A model generated the notes under the pieces. That model did no database searches. It was not told the DNA's origin and saw only the letters and a list, made by a program, of their open reading frames with translations. From Spirosoma aureum (GTDB lineage Bacteria > Bacteroidota > Bacteroidia > Cytophagales > Spirosomataceae), in assembly GCF_011604685.1 (NCBI RefSeq), contig NZ_CP050063.1, positions 1,696,501-1,760,500 on the forward strand: a stretch of DNA of 64,000 nucleotides, written 5' to 3'. Numbering within the stretch: the first letter of the stretch is position 1; the number at the start of each line of letters is the position of its first letter. This document shows positions 1-8,171 of this stretch, one piece after another. A program made the position numbers and the translations under genes.

Positions 1-664
1 CTTCGTACGTGTCATTCCCTGACACATAAAACAGGCGGTCTTTGTAGGTATGGGGAAGGATGTTATTAACCGCATAAACCCCCTGTTGACAGCTCCGGCA
101 CCAGCTTTGCTTTTCCCACAAAACCCATTCCCAACGGTAGTAGTTATGCTGGTTCGCCGGGTCATTAAAGCCGATAAAAAGATTGTGCCCCGCCCGGAAT
201 TGGCCTGCCAGCTGCAACTCGACAGGTAAACTCGTCAGACTGAATTGCGCCGATACGCTGTTGATTGGCGGAACGGCCTGCATAGTTTGCCGGGTAGATA
301 CGTAGCGAGTGCCGTCACTGAGCATAAACCGAAGTTGGTAACTATGATTGATCTGTCCCCGAAAGTCGCTTGGCAACTGATAGCTGCCATCTACGGTTTC
401 GTGACAAGCGATTACCTGTACCGAATCCACAACTACTTCAACGGTAGCTTTGGTGATGGGAGTCGTACCAAAGCGCCCGGTAACAGGGTCGGCTTTCGAT
501 CGATTGAGCCGAATGATCTGAGGTTCTGGTAGATTCGTAATGGTGCCATCGACGACCAGCACATTAACTGATGCATTGATCATAATGTCTGCCGGATCTA
601 CGCAGGCCGCCAGCAAACCAACAACCAACAAGCCAATGCAAAAAAGAATATGCGGGAAACGCAT
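1..664 (-). CDS. DUF4249-family lipoprotein, C-terminus cut by window edge
   Basis: The frame is open on the minus strand from an ATG at 664 to the left edge, giving about 221 residues with no stop. The N-terminus is a lipoprotein signal: MRFPHILF, a hydrophobic run, then a lipobox ending LLAAC. After it come motifs typical of DUF4249: NVLVVDGTITN, an IIRLNRS segment, and later YYRWEWVLWEK. DUF4249 proteins are usually surface or periplasmic partners of TonB-dependent receptors with a CarboxypepD_reg domain, and one such receptor starts at 972. Here the receptor is divergent, whereas the two are normally co-directional, so the true partner may lie left of the window. The exact function of the family is unknown. 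Family assignment is from motif memory. Confidence 0.75.
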   Translation of the reverse strand, partial: MRFPHILFCIGLLVVGLLAACVDPADIMINASVNVLVVDGTITNLPEPQIIRLNRSKADPVTGRFGTTPITKATVEVVVDSVQVIACHETVDGSYQLPSDFRGQINHSYQLRFMLSDGTRYVSTRQTMQAVPPINSVSAQFSLTSLPVELQLAGQFRAGHNLFIGFNDPANQHNYYRWEWVLWEKQSWCRSCQQGVYAVNNILPHTYKDRLFYVSGNDTYE

Positions 665-701
665 GATTAGTTAAAGGAGTACAGGATTTTCGGATGGAAC
701 A

Positions 702-741
702 GTGCCACGGTTTGCATCAAAGTTATCGATAACCGAGACAC
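702..741. repeat. degenerate GTGCCACGGTT palindrome
   Basis: GTGCCACGGTT (702-712) is followed after an 18-nt loop by AACCGAGACAC (731-741). This matches the expected partner AACCGTGGCAC at 9 of 11 positions. It has the same core and loop length as the intact copies at 9866-9917 and 11401-11474, so it looks like a decayed member of that family. Confidence 0.55.
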
Positions 742-842
742 CACTCTCTGCGAAAATCATGATAGTAATTTAGTTGGATTTTTTTGATCGATAATAAGAT
801 AGGATCTAATCAATTAGAATTTGGAGATAGATCCTTTTATAG

Positions 843-922
843 TAGGCCTTTCGTTACGAGCCGTGCCACGGTTATTAGGAACATCATCAGTAACCGTGGC
901 ACGGCTCGTAACGAAAGGCCTA
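843..922. repeat. perfect long palindrome, GTGCCACGGTT family
   Basis: The two arms (843-874 and 891-922) are perfect 32-nt inverted copies around a 16-nt loop. The inner part of each arm carries the family core GAGCCGTGCCACGGTT. The outer part (TTTCGTTAC and its complement) is specific to this copy. It lies between divergent genes and has no T-run after either arm, so it does not look like an ordinary terminator. Confidence 0.85.
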
Positions 923-971
923 TATAAATAGCTTCAGACGTAGTTGCAATCATTCGTTTACTTTTCTTTTC

Positions 972-3368
972 ATGAGCCGACTACTACCTGTTGTCATCCT
1001 GCTGATTTTATCTGTATCTGCTGTAAACGCTCAGGTTACCTATACGCTTTCCGGTATTGTTCGCGATTCGGCCAGCATGCAACCCGTGGTGCGGGCTGCG
1101 GTTGTGCTCGATTATGAGAAAAATACGACCGGTACCTACACTGACGATCGGGGTTATTTTTCGATAAAAGCCCGATCCGGGCAGCACATCGTCGTGGTTA
1201 GGAGCGTCGGGTACGTGCCTTTCCGTACAACTCTTTATCTGCGTGAAAATAAGACACTTGATGTCCGTTTGCCATCGGTATCCAGCCAGTTGGAAGAGGT
1301 CGTTGTTACGAGCAAAGGCTACGACCGAAATGTACGACAACCGCTTCTGGGCGTTAGCCAGATTTCTATTCCTGCCCTTAAAAAGATGCCCGCAGCGCTA
1401 GGTGAAGTCGATATTTTACGTAGTCTGCAAATGCTCCCCGGTGTAACCAGCGTAGGCGAAGCGGCCAATGGGGTCAACATTCGGGGTGGCACGACTGATC
1501 AGAATCTGATCCTCCTCGACGATACGCCCATTTTCAATCCGACCCATATGTTCGGGCTGTTTTCGGTTTTTCCGCCCGATGCTGTCGGTGGGCTTGATCT
1601 GTACAAAGGTAATGTACCCGCCCGCTACGGCGGACGGGCAGCCTCGGTGCTCGACATTAGTCTGCGTAATCCTGACCTGAACCAGTTTAAGCTTAGCGGT
1701 GGTGTTAGTCTGGTCTCCAATCGGCTGACGGTTGAGACGCCCATAATCAAAGGCAAACTGGCCCTGATGGTGTCAGGCCGCGGAGCATTTAACGACTTTC
1801 TGCTGCGGCTCGTCTCGCCCCGACTGGAAAATATTCGGGCTAAGTTCGGTGATGGTACGGCCAAACTATTTTGGCGGGTAAATGACCGCAATACCATTAC
1901 GGCTATGGGGTACTATAGTCAGGATTTGTTCCAGACCAATTTGCTGGGCAGTCTGGCCAATGTGAACTCGACCGCTACACAATACGCCCAGCAAACGACT
2001 AATGGAATGGTGCGCTGGTTTCATGAATTCAATCCCCGGCTGAATCTGCAAACGACGGCGTTGGTGTCTCAATACATTCCTGAAATTTTATCCATTGAAG
2101 ATAGCACCAACAACAAAGTCGTGCTGAAGCAATCGCTGCTGCAGCGCCAGATTAAGTCAAACCTGAATTATCAACTGGCCAATCAGAAGCTGGAGGTGGG
2201 CATTAGTGGCATCCAGTATCGACTTAACCCCGGCGAATTGATACCCAATAGTAGCCCGGCAGTGAACTATCAGAAAACCCCAAATGAAAACGCACTGGAA
2301 CTAGCCATCCATGCCGAAGATGAGATCAGTGTATCAGATCGGCTGGCTGTATCGGTTGGGTTACGCTATTCGCACTTTTTGAACCTGGGGCCGTCTGTTG
2401 TCCGTCGGTATGCCGGTGGCGAATCGGTCGATGCCACAACGGTGGTCGATTCGGTTCGTTACGGAGCTGGTCAGGTGACCAGTCAATATGGCGGTTTGGA
2501 ACCTCGCTTAGGCTTACGTTATTCGCTGACGCCCAATGCCTCTATTAAAGTGGGCTATAATCTGATGCGGCAGTATTTACAGGTGATTACGAATACAACG
2601 ACCCCGTTGCCAACTGTTCGCTGGAAAACGTCCGACGCTCATATTCAGCCTCAGGTGAGCCAGCTCTGGTCGGCCGGTTATTTTCAGAATTTCAAGAACA
2701 ATATCTTTGAGCTATCGACAGAGGTCTACTGGCGGAGTACGCAGCATGTGCTGGATTACAAGCCAGGCGCTGACTTTCTGCTACAACCCTATCCCGAAAC
2801 GCAGTTATTACCTGGACACAGCAAAGCGTACGGGCTGGAGTTGATGATTGCCCGGAAAAAAGGAGAACTGACAGGCTGGATCAATTATACATTTTCGCGA
2901 ACGCTGAATCAGGTCAATCAAGGGGTTGATTTTCAGCAGCAGATCAATAATGGTGACTGGTATCGCGCCAATTATGATCGTCCTCACAGTTTGAACATGA
3001 GCCTGACGATCAATCAGGGTAAACACCACAGTTTTTCGTTTAACTTCGCCTATAGTACAGGACGACCTTATACAGCACCCGAAGGGTTTATTCGCTATCA
3101 GGGTCGCACCTATCCGTATTATGACGAGCGTAACCAGTATCGCTTACCTGACTATCACCGCCTGGATTTTGCTTGGAACATTTACAATCCCAGCATGAAA
3201 AACCGGCGCTGGCAGAGCCACTGGACGTTTACCGTGTATAACCTGTATGGTCGGAAGAATGTGTATTCGATTTTCTATCGTACAGAAGGCCAGGGCACGA
3301 ATCCGTATCGGCTAAGCATTTTCGGAGCACCAATCCCCAGTTTGACCTACAATTTTGAGTTTAAATAA
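972..3368 (+). CDS. TonB-dependent receptor with CarboxypepD_reg-like domain
   Basis: This 798-residue outer-membrane receptor should import a ligand using TonB energy. It has a signal peptide ending at VNAQ (about residue 21), then a carboxypeptidase-regulatory-like fold (about 25-105: SGIVRDSASMQP, DDRGYFSI). The TonB plug domain (about 115-230) includes MLPGVTSVGEAANGVNIRGG and NVPARYGGRAASVLDI. The remainder is a beta-barrel. At about 800 residues it is shorter than SusC proteins (1000 or more) and belongs to the type usually paired with DUF4249 rather than SusD. No SusD gene is adjacent. The ATG at 972 directly precedes the signal peptide. The substrate cannot be told from sequence. Confidence 0.88.
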   Translation: MSRLLPVVILLILSVSAVNAQVTYTLSGIVRDSASMQPVVRAAVVLDYEKNTTGTYTDDRGYFSIKARSGQHIVVVRSVGYVPFRTTLYLRENKTLDVRLPSVSSQLEEVVVTSKGYDRNVRQPLLGVSQISIPALKKMPAALGEVDILRSLQMLPGVTSVGEAANGVNIRGGTTDQNLILLDDTPIFNPTHMFGLFSVFPPDAVGGLDLYKGNVPARYGGRAASVLDISLRNPDLNQFKLSGGVSLVSNRLTVETPIIKGKLALMVSGRGAFNDFLLRLVSPRLENIRAKFGDGTAKLFWRVNDRNTITAMGYYSQDLFQTNLLGSLANVNSTATQYAQQTTNGMVRWFHEFNPRLNLQTTALVSQYIPEILSIEDSTNNKVVLKQSLLQRQIKSNLNYQLANQKLEVGISGIQYRLNPGELIPNSSPAVNYQKTPNENALELAIHAEDEISVSDRLAVSVGLRYSHFLNLGPSVVRRYAGGESVDATTVVDSVRYGAGQVTSQYGGLEPRLGLRYSLTPNASIKVGYNLMRQYLQVITNTTTPLPTVRWKTSDAHIQPQVSQLWSAGYFQNFKNNIFELSTEVYWRSTQHVLDYKPGADFLLQPYPETQLLPGHSKAYGLELMIARKKGELTGWINYTFSRTLNQVNQGVDFQQQINNGDWYRANYDRPHSLNMSLTINQGKHHSFSFNFAYSTGRPYTAPEGFIRYQGRTYPYYDERNQYRLPDYHRLDFAWNIYNPSMKNRRWQSHWTFTVYNLYGRKNVYSIFYRTEGQGTNPYRLSIFGAPIPSLTYNFEFK

Positions 3369-3451
3369 GTGGATCTCCTTCAACTACATTCCGAAAAGCA
3401 GTTAAGCGCCTGATCGGTGTTTATCCTTAATGCGGCAATTAAAACGAGTTG

Positions 3452-4138
3452 CTATTCGCGCAGCAAGGTATTCATGTCGGCAATCAGTTTATCGACATCC
3501 AGCGGCAATGTTCCATTATAAAAACCCCTGATCCGGCGGTTCTGATCGACCAGAATCAGGTGCTCGGTATGCAGAAACTCTGTTGAATCTTTGCTAAAGC
3601 CGATCGCTTCTTCGGCAAAATAAGAGCGCCGGGCCAGCTCATATAGTTTGCCGCGTTCGCCAGTCAATAGATGCCATTTGGTCGAAATAATGCCCTTATT
3701 GGCTGCATACTGGCGAAGCCGGGGAATCGAATCGAGCCAGGGCGTAACGCTGAATGATACGAGAGCGACTTTCGGTTCATGCAGAAAGGTGTCCTGAACG
3801 GCTTTTAGCAAATTGGTCATCTTTGGGCAGATACTGGGGCAGGCCGTAAAAAAGAAATTCGCTACATAAATCTTATTCGCAATGGAGTCTTGCGTAAACA
3901 GCCTGTTCGTCTGGTCGTAGAAGGCGAAATCGGCGATGCGATGCGTAATTTTCTGCTGAATATCAATCGGGTTGGTTAGCCAAACCGGCGTAAAGTCAGG
4001 TGTGTTGTAGTACGGAACTGGCTCCGAAACCAACGCCTGCTGGCGATCAGCTGTTTCGTCCGACTGGCGGCACCCGATCAGGCCTGCCAGTAAAAATAAC
4101 AGGCTATTAATGCGAAACAGCAATTGAATCCCAGACAT
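3452..4138 (-). CDS. SCO1/SenC family lipoprotein
   Basis: This is a thioredoxin-fold protein of about 228 residues. SCO proteins bind copper and help assemble the CuA site of cytochrome oxidase, or act as thiol-disulfide reductases, on the outer face of the inner membrane. The CxxxC copper/redox pair is visible in FFTACPSICPKM (Cys near 100 and 104), and the conserved distal His in FLHTEHLILVD (about 190-194). I chose the ATG at 4138 because it opens directly on a lipoprotein signal (LLAGLIGC). A longer frame from 4180 adds a non-signal N-terminus. The gene overlaps the MORN-type gene by 32 bp, suggesting translational coupling. It is the last gene of the sigma-factor operon. Confidence 0.88.
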   Translation of the reverse strand: MSGIQLLFRINSLLFLLAGLIGCRQSDETADRQQALVSEPVPYYNTPDFTPVWLTNPIDIQQKITHRIADFAFYDQTNRLFTQDSIANKIYVANFFFTACPSICPKMTNLLKAVQDTFLHEPKVALVSFSVTPWLDSIPRLRQYAANKGIISTKWHLLTGERGKLYELARRSYFAEEAIGFSKDSTEFLHTEHLILVDQNRRIRGFYNGTLPLDVDKLIADMNTLLRE

Positions 4139-4700
4139 TGACGCAGTTTTTAACACCCGTAAATCCATAATTCCGGCCATTGCGAGCCACGTAATTTGCC
4201 TTCAGATTACCTTCGGCAAACCACATCTTTTGCGGGCCGCTTTCCTGCCCGTCCTGATAATACTTATCCTGAGCGGGTTGGCCGCTTTGATACCATTCCT
4301 GACAGCGACCTTCATAGCTATCGTTTCGAAAATGATAGACGAACGCCGGTTTTCCCGATTCGAACCAGCCGCGTTGCTCGCCTTCCTGCCAGCCATTCTG
4401 GTAGTGCCGGATTTCTTTTTGCCGTTGATCGGCATACCAATATCGATGCAAACCTTCTGCTTTCCCCTCATAGAAGGCACCGACGAACGAAGTATCTCCA
4501 TCTGGCCAGAGTTGGTATTGCCAGCCGCTGAAGGGTTTACCATTTAGCCATAACTGGCCCTCATGCCGCTGCCAGCCCGGCAGGTTTGCTGATATAAATT
4601 GAGCCGGAATCGTACGATCTCGCGAGCTACAACCGAACAGGCTCAGTAACAAACCTACAACCAATAAGGTATTATTGAGTAACCGTTCCTGCCTTGCCAT
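4107..4700 (-). CDS. MORN/YwqK-type repeat lipoprotein
   Basis: This 197-residue protein has a lipoprotein signal (LLSLFGC, Cys near 24) and then several repeats of about 23 residues built on G-x-x-x-G-x-x-x-x-W/Y. Examples are EGKAEGLHRYWY, EGEQRGWFESGK and GQESGPQKMWFAEG. This is the pattern of the COG2849/YwqK group, which databases often label antitoxin, but no toxin is adjacent. I reject the longer frame from 4988: its first 96 residues are read inside the YHYH gene and lack a signal, while the ATG at 4700 gives a clean lipoprotein start. It overlaps YHYH by 29 bp and SCO by 32 bp. Its role is unknown, possibly a scaffold or binding protein at the envelope. Confidence 0.7.
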   Translation of the reverse strand: MARQERLLNNTLLVVGLLLSLFGCSSRDRTIPAQFISANLPGWQRHEGQLWLNGKPFSGWQYQLWPDGDTSFVGAFYEGKAEGLHRYWYADQRQKEIRHYQNGWQEGEQRGWFESGKPAFVYHFRNDSYEGRCQEWYQSGQPAQDKYYQDGQESGPQKMWFAEGNLKANYVARNGRNYGFTGVKNCVNVWDSIAVSH

Positions 4701-5535
4701 AAAAGCCGCTGCCGTTGAGATAGGGATCTTCGGCGGTGATGTGATAGTGATAAATGCCATTGGGGTAATCAGCAGTGGCGTGGGTATGGCCATGATAGCT
4801 GTCAAGATCAGCGTTTGTGACGGTTTTGCCGTTTTCCTGAGGGCCATAAACCGGAAACCCATCCAGAAGGAAGCCGAGCAGCGCATCTTTACCTTTGTTC
4901 TTTGTGAGGTAGGTCGGCTCGACGTGGTAGTGATATTGCCCCTGCTGTTGTGGATGCCCACCATATTGATCGAATCCGTTGATTTCATTGGTAAGGGCCG
5001 CTCTCATGGCCGCGTATTGATTAAAAAATGCCACGCCATTTACTGCCACGCCGATCGAACCCAGTGGTGTTGCTGCATGAGAAGCATCTATCTGAGGGTT
5101 CATCGGTATTTTAAAGGTCAGGCTGAACTCGCTGATGGTATTTGGATTGGCCCCGAATTTGGTGTTCGTTCCATTGTAGACTTCGTAAAGGCTGCTTTCC
5201 CACTGCGTGCCTTTGTAATACGGGCTCTTGTGATCGGGTCGCCCCTTTGTTTTAATCACAATGTTTGTTCCTTCCACATAAATCTCCATGGCTCCGTAAA
5301 TCTTTTTGTACACATCCGGCACTCCCGTGCCAACAGCTACGGTGCTAGTGGTCGTTCCTGTTGCGGTTGTCGAACTTGTCGCTCCTGTTGTTGTAGTGGG
5401 CGTAATCGTGTTGTCGCTTTTCTGGCAGGCAACAACTGTTATCAGGCCAAGTAGAAGGGCCAATCCGCCCGAAGCGGTGATTAGTCGTAATTGATTCATA
5501 CGATTGGTGATCATTTGCTGCTTAGACGACATCAC
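4672..5535 (-). CDS. YHYH-domain lipoprotein
   Basis: This 287-residue protein has a lipoprotein signal (LITVVAC), a Thr/Ser-rich linker (about 40-70), and a C-terminal YHYH domain. Two exact YHYH motifs occur, in QGQYHYHVEP and NGIYHYHITAED, with more His in SYHGHTHATADYP and conserved LLGFLLDGFPVYGP. The domain is uncharacterized. The His-rich motifs suggest metal binding (inference). The start at 5535 lies 11 bp after the preceding gene's stop; an internal ATG at 5499 (MNQLRL) is an equally good signal start. It sits between a CnrX/Spy-like sensor and MORN and SCO lipoproteins. Confidence 0.82.
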   Translation of the reverse strand: MMSSKQQMITNRMNQLRLITASGGLALLLGLITVVACQKSDNTITPTTTTGATSSTTATGTTTSTVAVGTGVPDVYKKIYGAMEIYVEGTNIVIKTKGRPDHKSPYYKGTQWESSLYEVYNGTNTKFGANPNTISEFSLTFKIPMNPQIDASHAATPLGSIGVAVNGVAFFNQYAAMRAALTNEINGFDQYGGHPQQQGQYHYHVEPTYLTKNKGKDALLGFLLDGFPVYGPQENGKTVTNADLDSYHGHTHATADYPNGIYHYHITAEDPYLNGSGFYGKAGTVTQ

Positions 5536-5546
5536 CGAATCGATTC

Positions 5547-6092
5547 CTACGGCCGCGATGGAAAATTTTCTGGCGGGCCTTCCGGGCGAACTTCTCGCGG
5601 ACCATCACCGTTTGGTCGTGGTGGGCGTTGGCGTCTGCCGAACAAGTGAGCCAGATCATCTACCAGTTTCGTAAAATAGGCTTGCTGGTCGGGTCGGCAC
5701 AAGGCTTTTATTTGCTGGAAATGCGCAAAATTAAGTTTGGCTATTGACCGCTGATTGTCGGCAATCTGCTTGCTAAGGGTATTTGCTCGTGCTGAATCGG
5801 GTTGAGCAGATGCCAGTAATCCATAATAAGCGCGGAATAATTGAACCGACTCCTGATTCAGAATCCGCGTTTGCCGTTGGTGCTCCTGAACCAGCTGACG
5901 GTATTGCTGTTGCTGTTGCGTATCAAAATGCAGCCGCTCAATAATGAGCCTTGCCGGACCATCGCCTTCGGGTGGTGGCCCTTGAGAAAGGGAAGATGAC
6001 TGATCGGGCTTGAGCCATACAAAACTTATCGTAAGCAGATTAAGTAGAAGTAATCCAATAACAGCAAAGGTTAGTAGTTGTGTCCGCTCCAT
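5547..6092 (-). CDS. periplasmic heavy-metal-sensor-like protein (CnrX/Spy/CpxP type)
   Basis: A single N-terminal membrane helix (about residues 8-27) is followed by a helical Gln-rich periplasmic domain (FDTQQQQQYRQLV, IADNQRSIAKLNF, FAHFQQIKALCRPDQQ). A disordered Pro/Arg/Gly-rich tail ends PPENFPSRP. The length of 181 residues and the all-alpha, Q-rich character match the Spy/CpxP/CnrX superfamily, which senses metals or misfolded protein in the periplasm. In the known Cnr system the sensor CnrX and the short membrane anti-sigma CnrY control the sigma factor CnrH. The same three-part order is seen here. It overlaps the upstream gene by 22 bp. The metal specificity cannot be read. Confidence 0.72.
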   Translation of the reverse strand: MERTQLLTFAVIGLLLLNLLTISFVWLKPDQSSSLSQGPPPEGDGPARLIIERLHFDTQQQQQYRQLVQEHQRQTRILNQESVQLFRAYYGLLASAQPDSARANTLSKQIADNQRSIAKLNFAHFQQIKALCRPDQQAYFTKLVDDLAHLFGRRQRPPRPNGDGPREVRPEGPPENFPSRP

Positions 6093-6388
6093 AGGTTATA
6101 AGGTTGGTTGGCGGTCGGGTCGAGTTGCATATCCGTTATGACCGCATTTAACCCGGCGTTATCGTCAAAAGCTTTTTCTGACAGCCGACTTGTTGCCCGC
6201 CAGTTAAGTAGCAGCAAGAGGGTAAATGAGGCAATGGTCAGCCATACCGTCCGGGTCGGTACATAGTCAACTGACGTGGCCAGGCGATTCCGGATTCTGG
6301 TGTACAGAAATGGGCCCGGTTCTGCCCGTTCAATCCCATCAGCACTAGCCAGTATATCGTTGATCCATTTCTTTTTTTTAGGTTCCAT
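6071..6388 (-). CDS. small single-pass membrane protein, putative anti-sigma (CnrY-like position)
   Basis: This 105-residue protein has a basic cytoplasmic N-terminus (MEPKKKKWINDILASADGI), one membrane helix (about 48-64, VWLTIASFTLLLLL) and a short periplasmic tail. I chose the ATG at 6388. A start at 6406 would add six residues (MSSDLC) without support. The topology and the place between an ECF sigma gene and a CnrX-like sensor gene fit an anti-sigma factor, with the N-terminal segment binding the sigma factor. That function is inferred from position, because the sequence itself has no recognised anti-sigma motif. The overlap with the sensor gene suggests coupled translation. Confidence 0.6.
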   Translation of the reverse strand: MEPKKKKWINDILASADGIERAEPGPFLYTRIRNRLATSVDYVPTRTVWLTIASFTLLLLLNWRATSRLSEKAFDDNAGLNAVITDMQLDPTANQPYNLWSGHNY

Positions 6389-6419
6389 ACAAAGGTCAGA
6401 CGACAAATCGATTTGATTC

Positions 6420-7013
6420 CTACGGCTTATGTAGGGTTTTATAAAAACCAGCCAAGTGTTTTTTTAGATTTTCGGTAGCCCGCTGCAACAGCGACTCTAC
6501 GGCGCCAACACTAACAGCCATAACGCTGGCTGCTTCAGTATTACTCAATCCTTCAATTCTTGTTAGAATATAGGCCGTTTTTTGTTTGTCGGGAAGTTTA
6601 TCGATCGTCTTAAACAACTTGGCCGCATTCTCCTGATTTTCGAGAGCAATACCCGGATGGAAAAAATCAGTGGGATGGTGTAACACCTCGCCTGTGCTAC
6701 GATCGAATAAACTGGTAAAAAAGGCAAAGCGCTTTTGGCGCTTTTTCTGCTTCAGAAAATCGAGCGATTTATTCACCGTAATCCGATAAAGCCAGGTTGT
6801 AATCGTGGCATCACCTTTAAATGCCCCAATCGCCTGAAACACCTCGACAAACACATCCTGCGTAATTTCTTCGGCATCTTCACGAGTGTGCACATAGCTA
6901 AGAGCCGTATTGAAAACACGACTTTTGGTGGCTTCGTAAAGTTGCCGGAAAGCCGATTCGCTGCCTTGCCGGATGGGTTCGATCAGTACTGACAGGTCGG
7001 GCGAGGTGGGCAT
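6420..7013 (-). CDS. ECF-type RNA polymerase sigma factor
   Basis: This 197-residue protein contains sigma-70 region 2 (about 15-90: FRQLYEATKSRVFNTAL, DAEEITQDVFVEVFQ, TWLYRITVNKSLD). Region 4 (about 135-190: LPDKQKTAYILTRIEGLSN, VSVGAVESLLQRA) is a helix-turn-helix for the -35 element. It lacks regions 1 and 3, as ECF factors do. The start lies only 7 nt after the stop of the phosphotransferase gene, so it could be co-transcribed with it. It is followed closely by the putative anti-sigma and sensor genes. It likely directs its own operon (YHYH, MORN, SCO). Confidence 0.9.
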   Translation of the reverse strand: MPTSPDLSVLIEPIRQGSESAFRQLYEATKSRVFNTALSYVHTREDAEEITQDVFVEVFQAIGAFKGDATITTWLYRITVNKSLDFLKQKKRQKRFAFFTSLFDRSTGEVLHHPTDFFHPGIALENQENAAKLFKTIDKLPDKQKTAYILTRIEGLSNTEAASVMAVSVGAVESLLQRATENLKKHLAGFYKTLHKP

Positions 7014-7020
7014 TCGGGCA

Positions 7021-8061
7021 TCATATTCCCAGCGCTTTCAGGATTTTCTCCGCGTCAAATTTTTCAATAGAGGGAAAATAGAGTTGGTAGGCTTCGCGCT
7101 GGAGTTTGGTGGCATACGTACGATGGAAAAAATACCGCCCGTATTTAATGACGTAATTTAAGATGAAAAAGCGATAGGCTTCGGGCAGGAAGCGTATTTC
7201 ATTCTCTGTCAGCGGATAAACCTTATGATACTCTTGCAAAAACAGCATGAAGCGGTCTTCCATCAGTGGACCTATGACGTAGCTGAACACGGTTCGATCA
7301 CCGACGTTGGAAACGACCCGGCTGAAGAAATAAAAATCCATCACTCGATAGCTGATCCGAAACCAGTCGTAATCCCAGCGGGAATATAGCTCAAGGTTGT
7401 CGGTTACCGAGAAATTGCCGATGTTCCAGTCTACAAAAACAGGCATGGTTTCAACCGTTTTGGCAACCAGTTTCTGCCGGTTTTCCAGAAAGAGATTACA
7501 TTGTCGTTTTAGTTCGTCGACATGCATCCGATGCTCATACTGGCCAGCCTCCGTTTCCAGCAAATCAAGTAAGTCCCAAACATCGGAACGTAACGTTTTC
7601 GACGAGTTGGGCAGAACCGTACTTACGCGGGAACAGGCTTTGTGAAACTTGGCGATCTGATTACCAAGCTTTCGGATATGGTGTTCTTCCAGCCGCCGGG
7701 GTAACTTATATTGGCTTCGGATCGGATTATAAAACACAACCCATGCATCCACAAAACCATCTTTATGCCGGTAAGTATAAACCTGACCATCACGTACCAG
7801 CGATTTGGCCAGTACATTCTCAAAAGGATAGAGTAGATTATTGGAGAGAGCGTGGATAATGCGGTGATCTTCTACAAAGTGTTCATACTTGCCAAAGTAG
7901 GAGAGTTTGGCAATGATACTGTCGCCATCTTCAAACGTAACTTTGAAAACGTGATTTGTAGAAACCTTGGCACTTATGTCCGTAATGGTATCAATCTGTA
8001 CCGACGGATCGAAGCTGGCCCAAGCTTTTTTAATAATTGTGGGGTAATCGACTAGACGCAT
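7021..8061 (-). CDS. APH/choline-kinase-like phosphotransferase
   Basis: This 346-residue protein-kinase-like small-molecule phosphotransferase has an N-lobe with a candidate ATP-binding Lys (DSIIAKLSYFG). The catalytic loop reads FVDWNIGNF, where the usual H-x-D-x-x-x-x-N is altered at the His (Val) but keeps Asp and Asn. The metal-binding DFG-like motif is RWDYDWFRI. The C-terminal part is helical. The substrate is unknown. The upstream neighbour is a glutamine-synthetase-like enzyme of the polyamine/ethanolamine type, so an amino-alcohol substrate is possible (inference). The sigma gene follows 7 nt downstream. A repeat element occupies the 110 bp gap upstream. Confidence 0.7.
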   Translation of the reverse strand: MRLVDYPTIIKKAWASFDPSVQIDTITDISAKVSTNHVFKVTFEDGDSIIAKLSYFGKYEHFVEDHRIIHALSNNLLYPFENVLAKSLVRDGQVYTYRHKDGFVDAWVVFYNPIRSQYKLPRRLEEHHIRKLGNQIAKFHKACSRVSTVLPNSSKTLRSDVWDLLDLLETEAGQYEHRMHVDELKRQCNLFLENRQKLVAKTVETMPVFVDWNIGNFSVTDNLELYSRWDYDWFRISYRVMDFYFFSRVVSNVGDRTVFSYVIGPLMEDRFMLFLQEYHKVYPLTENEIRFLPEAYRFFILNYVIKYGRYFFHRTYATKLQREAYQLYFPSIEKFDAEKILKALGI

Positions 8062-8062
8062 G

Positions 8063-8154
8063 AAAAGTTTTCACCGGGCTGCCGGTGCAATTTTCAGTTC
8101 ATGATTTTCACTTGTTCGTAGATTAATAGGTGACTATTAACCGTGAACTGAAAA
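8063..8154. repeat. intergenic repeat: CACCGGG..CCGGTG block plus TTTTCAGTTCA inverted repeat
   Basis: Positions 8063-8099 match 17413-17449 at 33 of 37 bases, differing only in the two-base centre of CACCGGG-NN-GCCGGTG and the two bases just after it. Both copies start within about 5 bp of a leftward start codon. Overlapping the block, TTTTCAGTTCA (8091-8101) pairs perfectly with TGAACTGAAAA (8144-8154). A partial second copy (TGAACTGAAA) follows at about 8158. This belongs to the GTTTTCAGTTT/AAACTGAAAAC intergenic family. Confidence 0.7.
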
Positions 8155-8171
8155 CCATGAACTGAAACCAG

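Larger units (their letters stand above)
665..971. other. divergent intergenic region with two palindromic elements
   Basis: This 307 bp gap separates the leftward DUF4249 gene from the rightward TonB receptor, so it should hold both promoters. It contains a degenerate palindrome (702-741) and a perfect 32-bp-arm palindrome (843-922). A short inverted repeat, AGGATCT/AGATCCT, is at 801-807 and 829-835. A weak -7-like TACTTTTC is at 959-966, but no convincing full Bacteroidota promoter was found. No coding frame is supported. Confidence 0.5.

Noticed and set aside
843..922. Perfect palindrome as an intrinsic terminator
   Set aside because: It lies between divergent genes, both reading away from it, and has no T-run.
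4107..4700. MORN-type lipoprotein as an antitoxin of a YwqK toxin-antitoxin pair
   Set aside because: No toxin-like gene is adjacent, the protein is exported and lipidated, and the operon context is envelope-related.
4702..4988. Extended start of the MORN-type lipoprotein at 4988
   Set aside because: The extra 96 residues are read within the YHYH gene, have a different composition, and hide the lipoprotein signal that begins at 4700.
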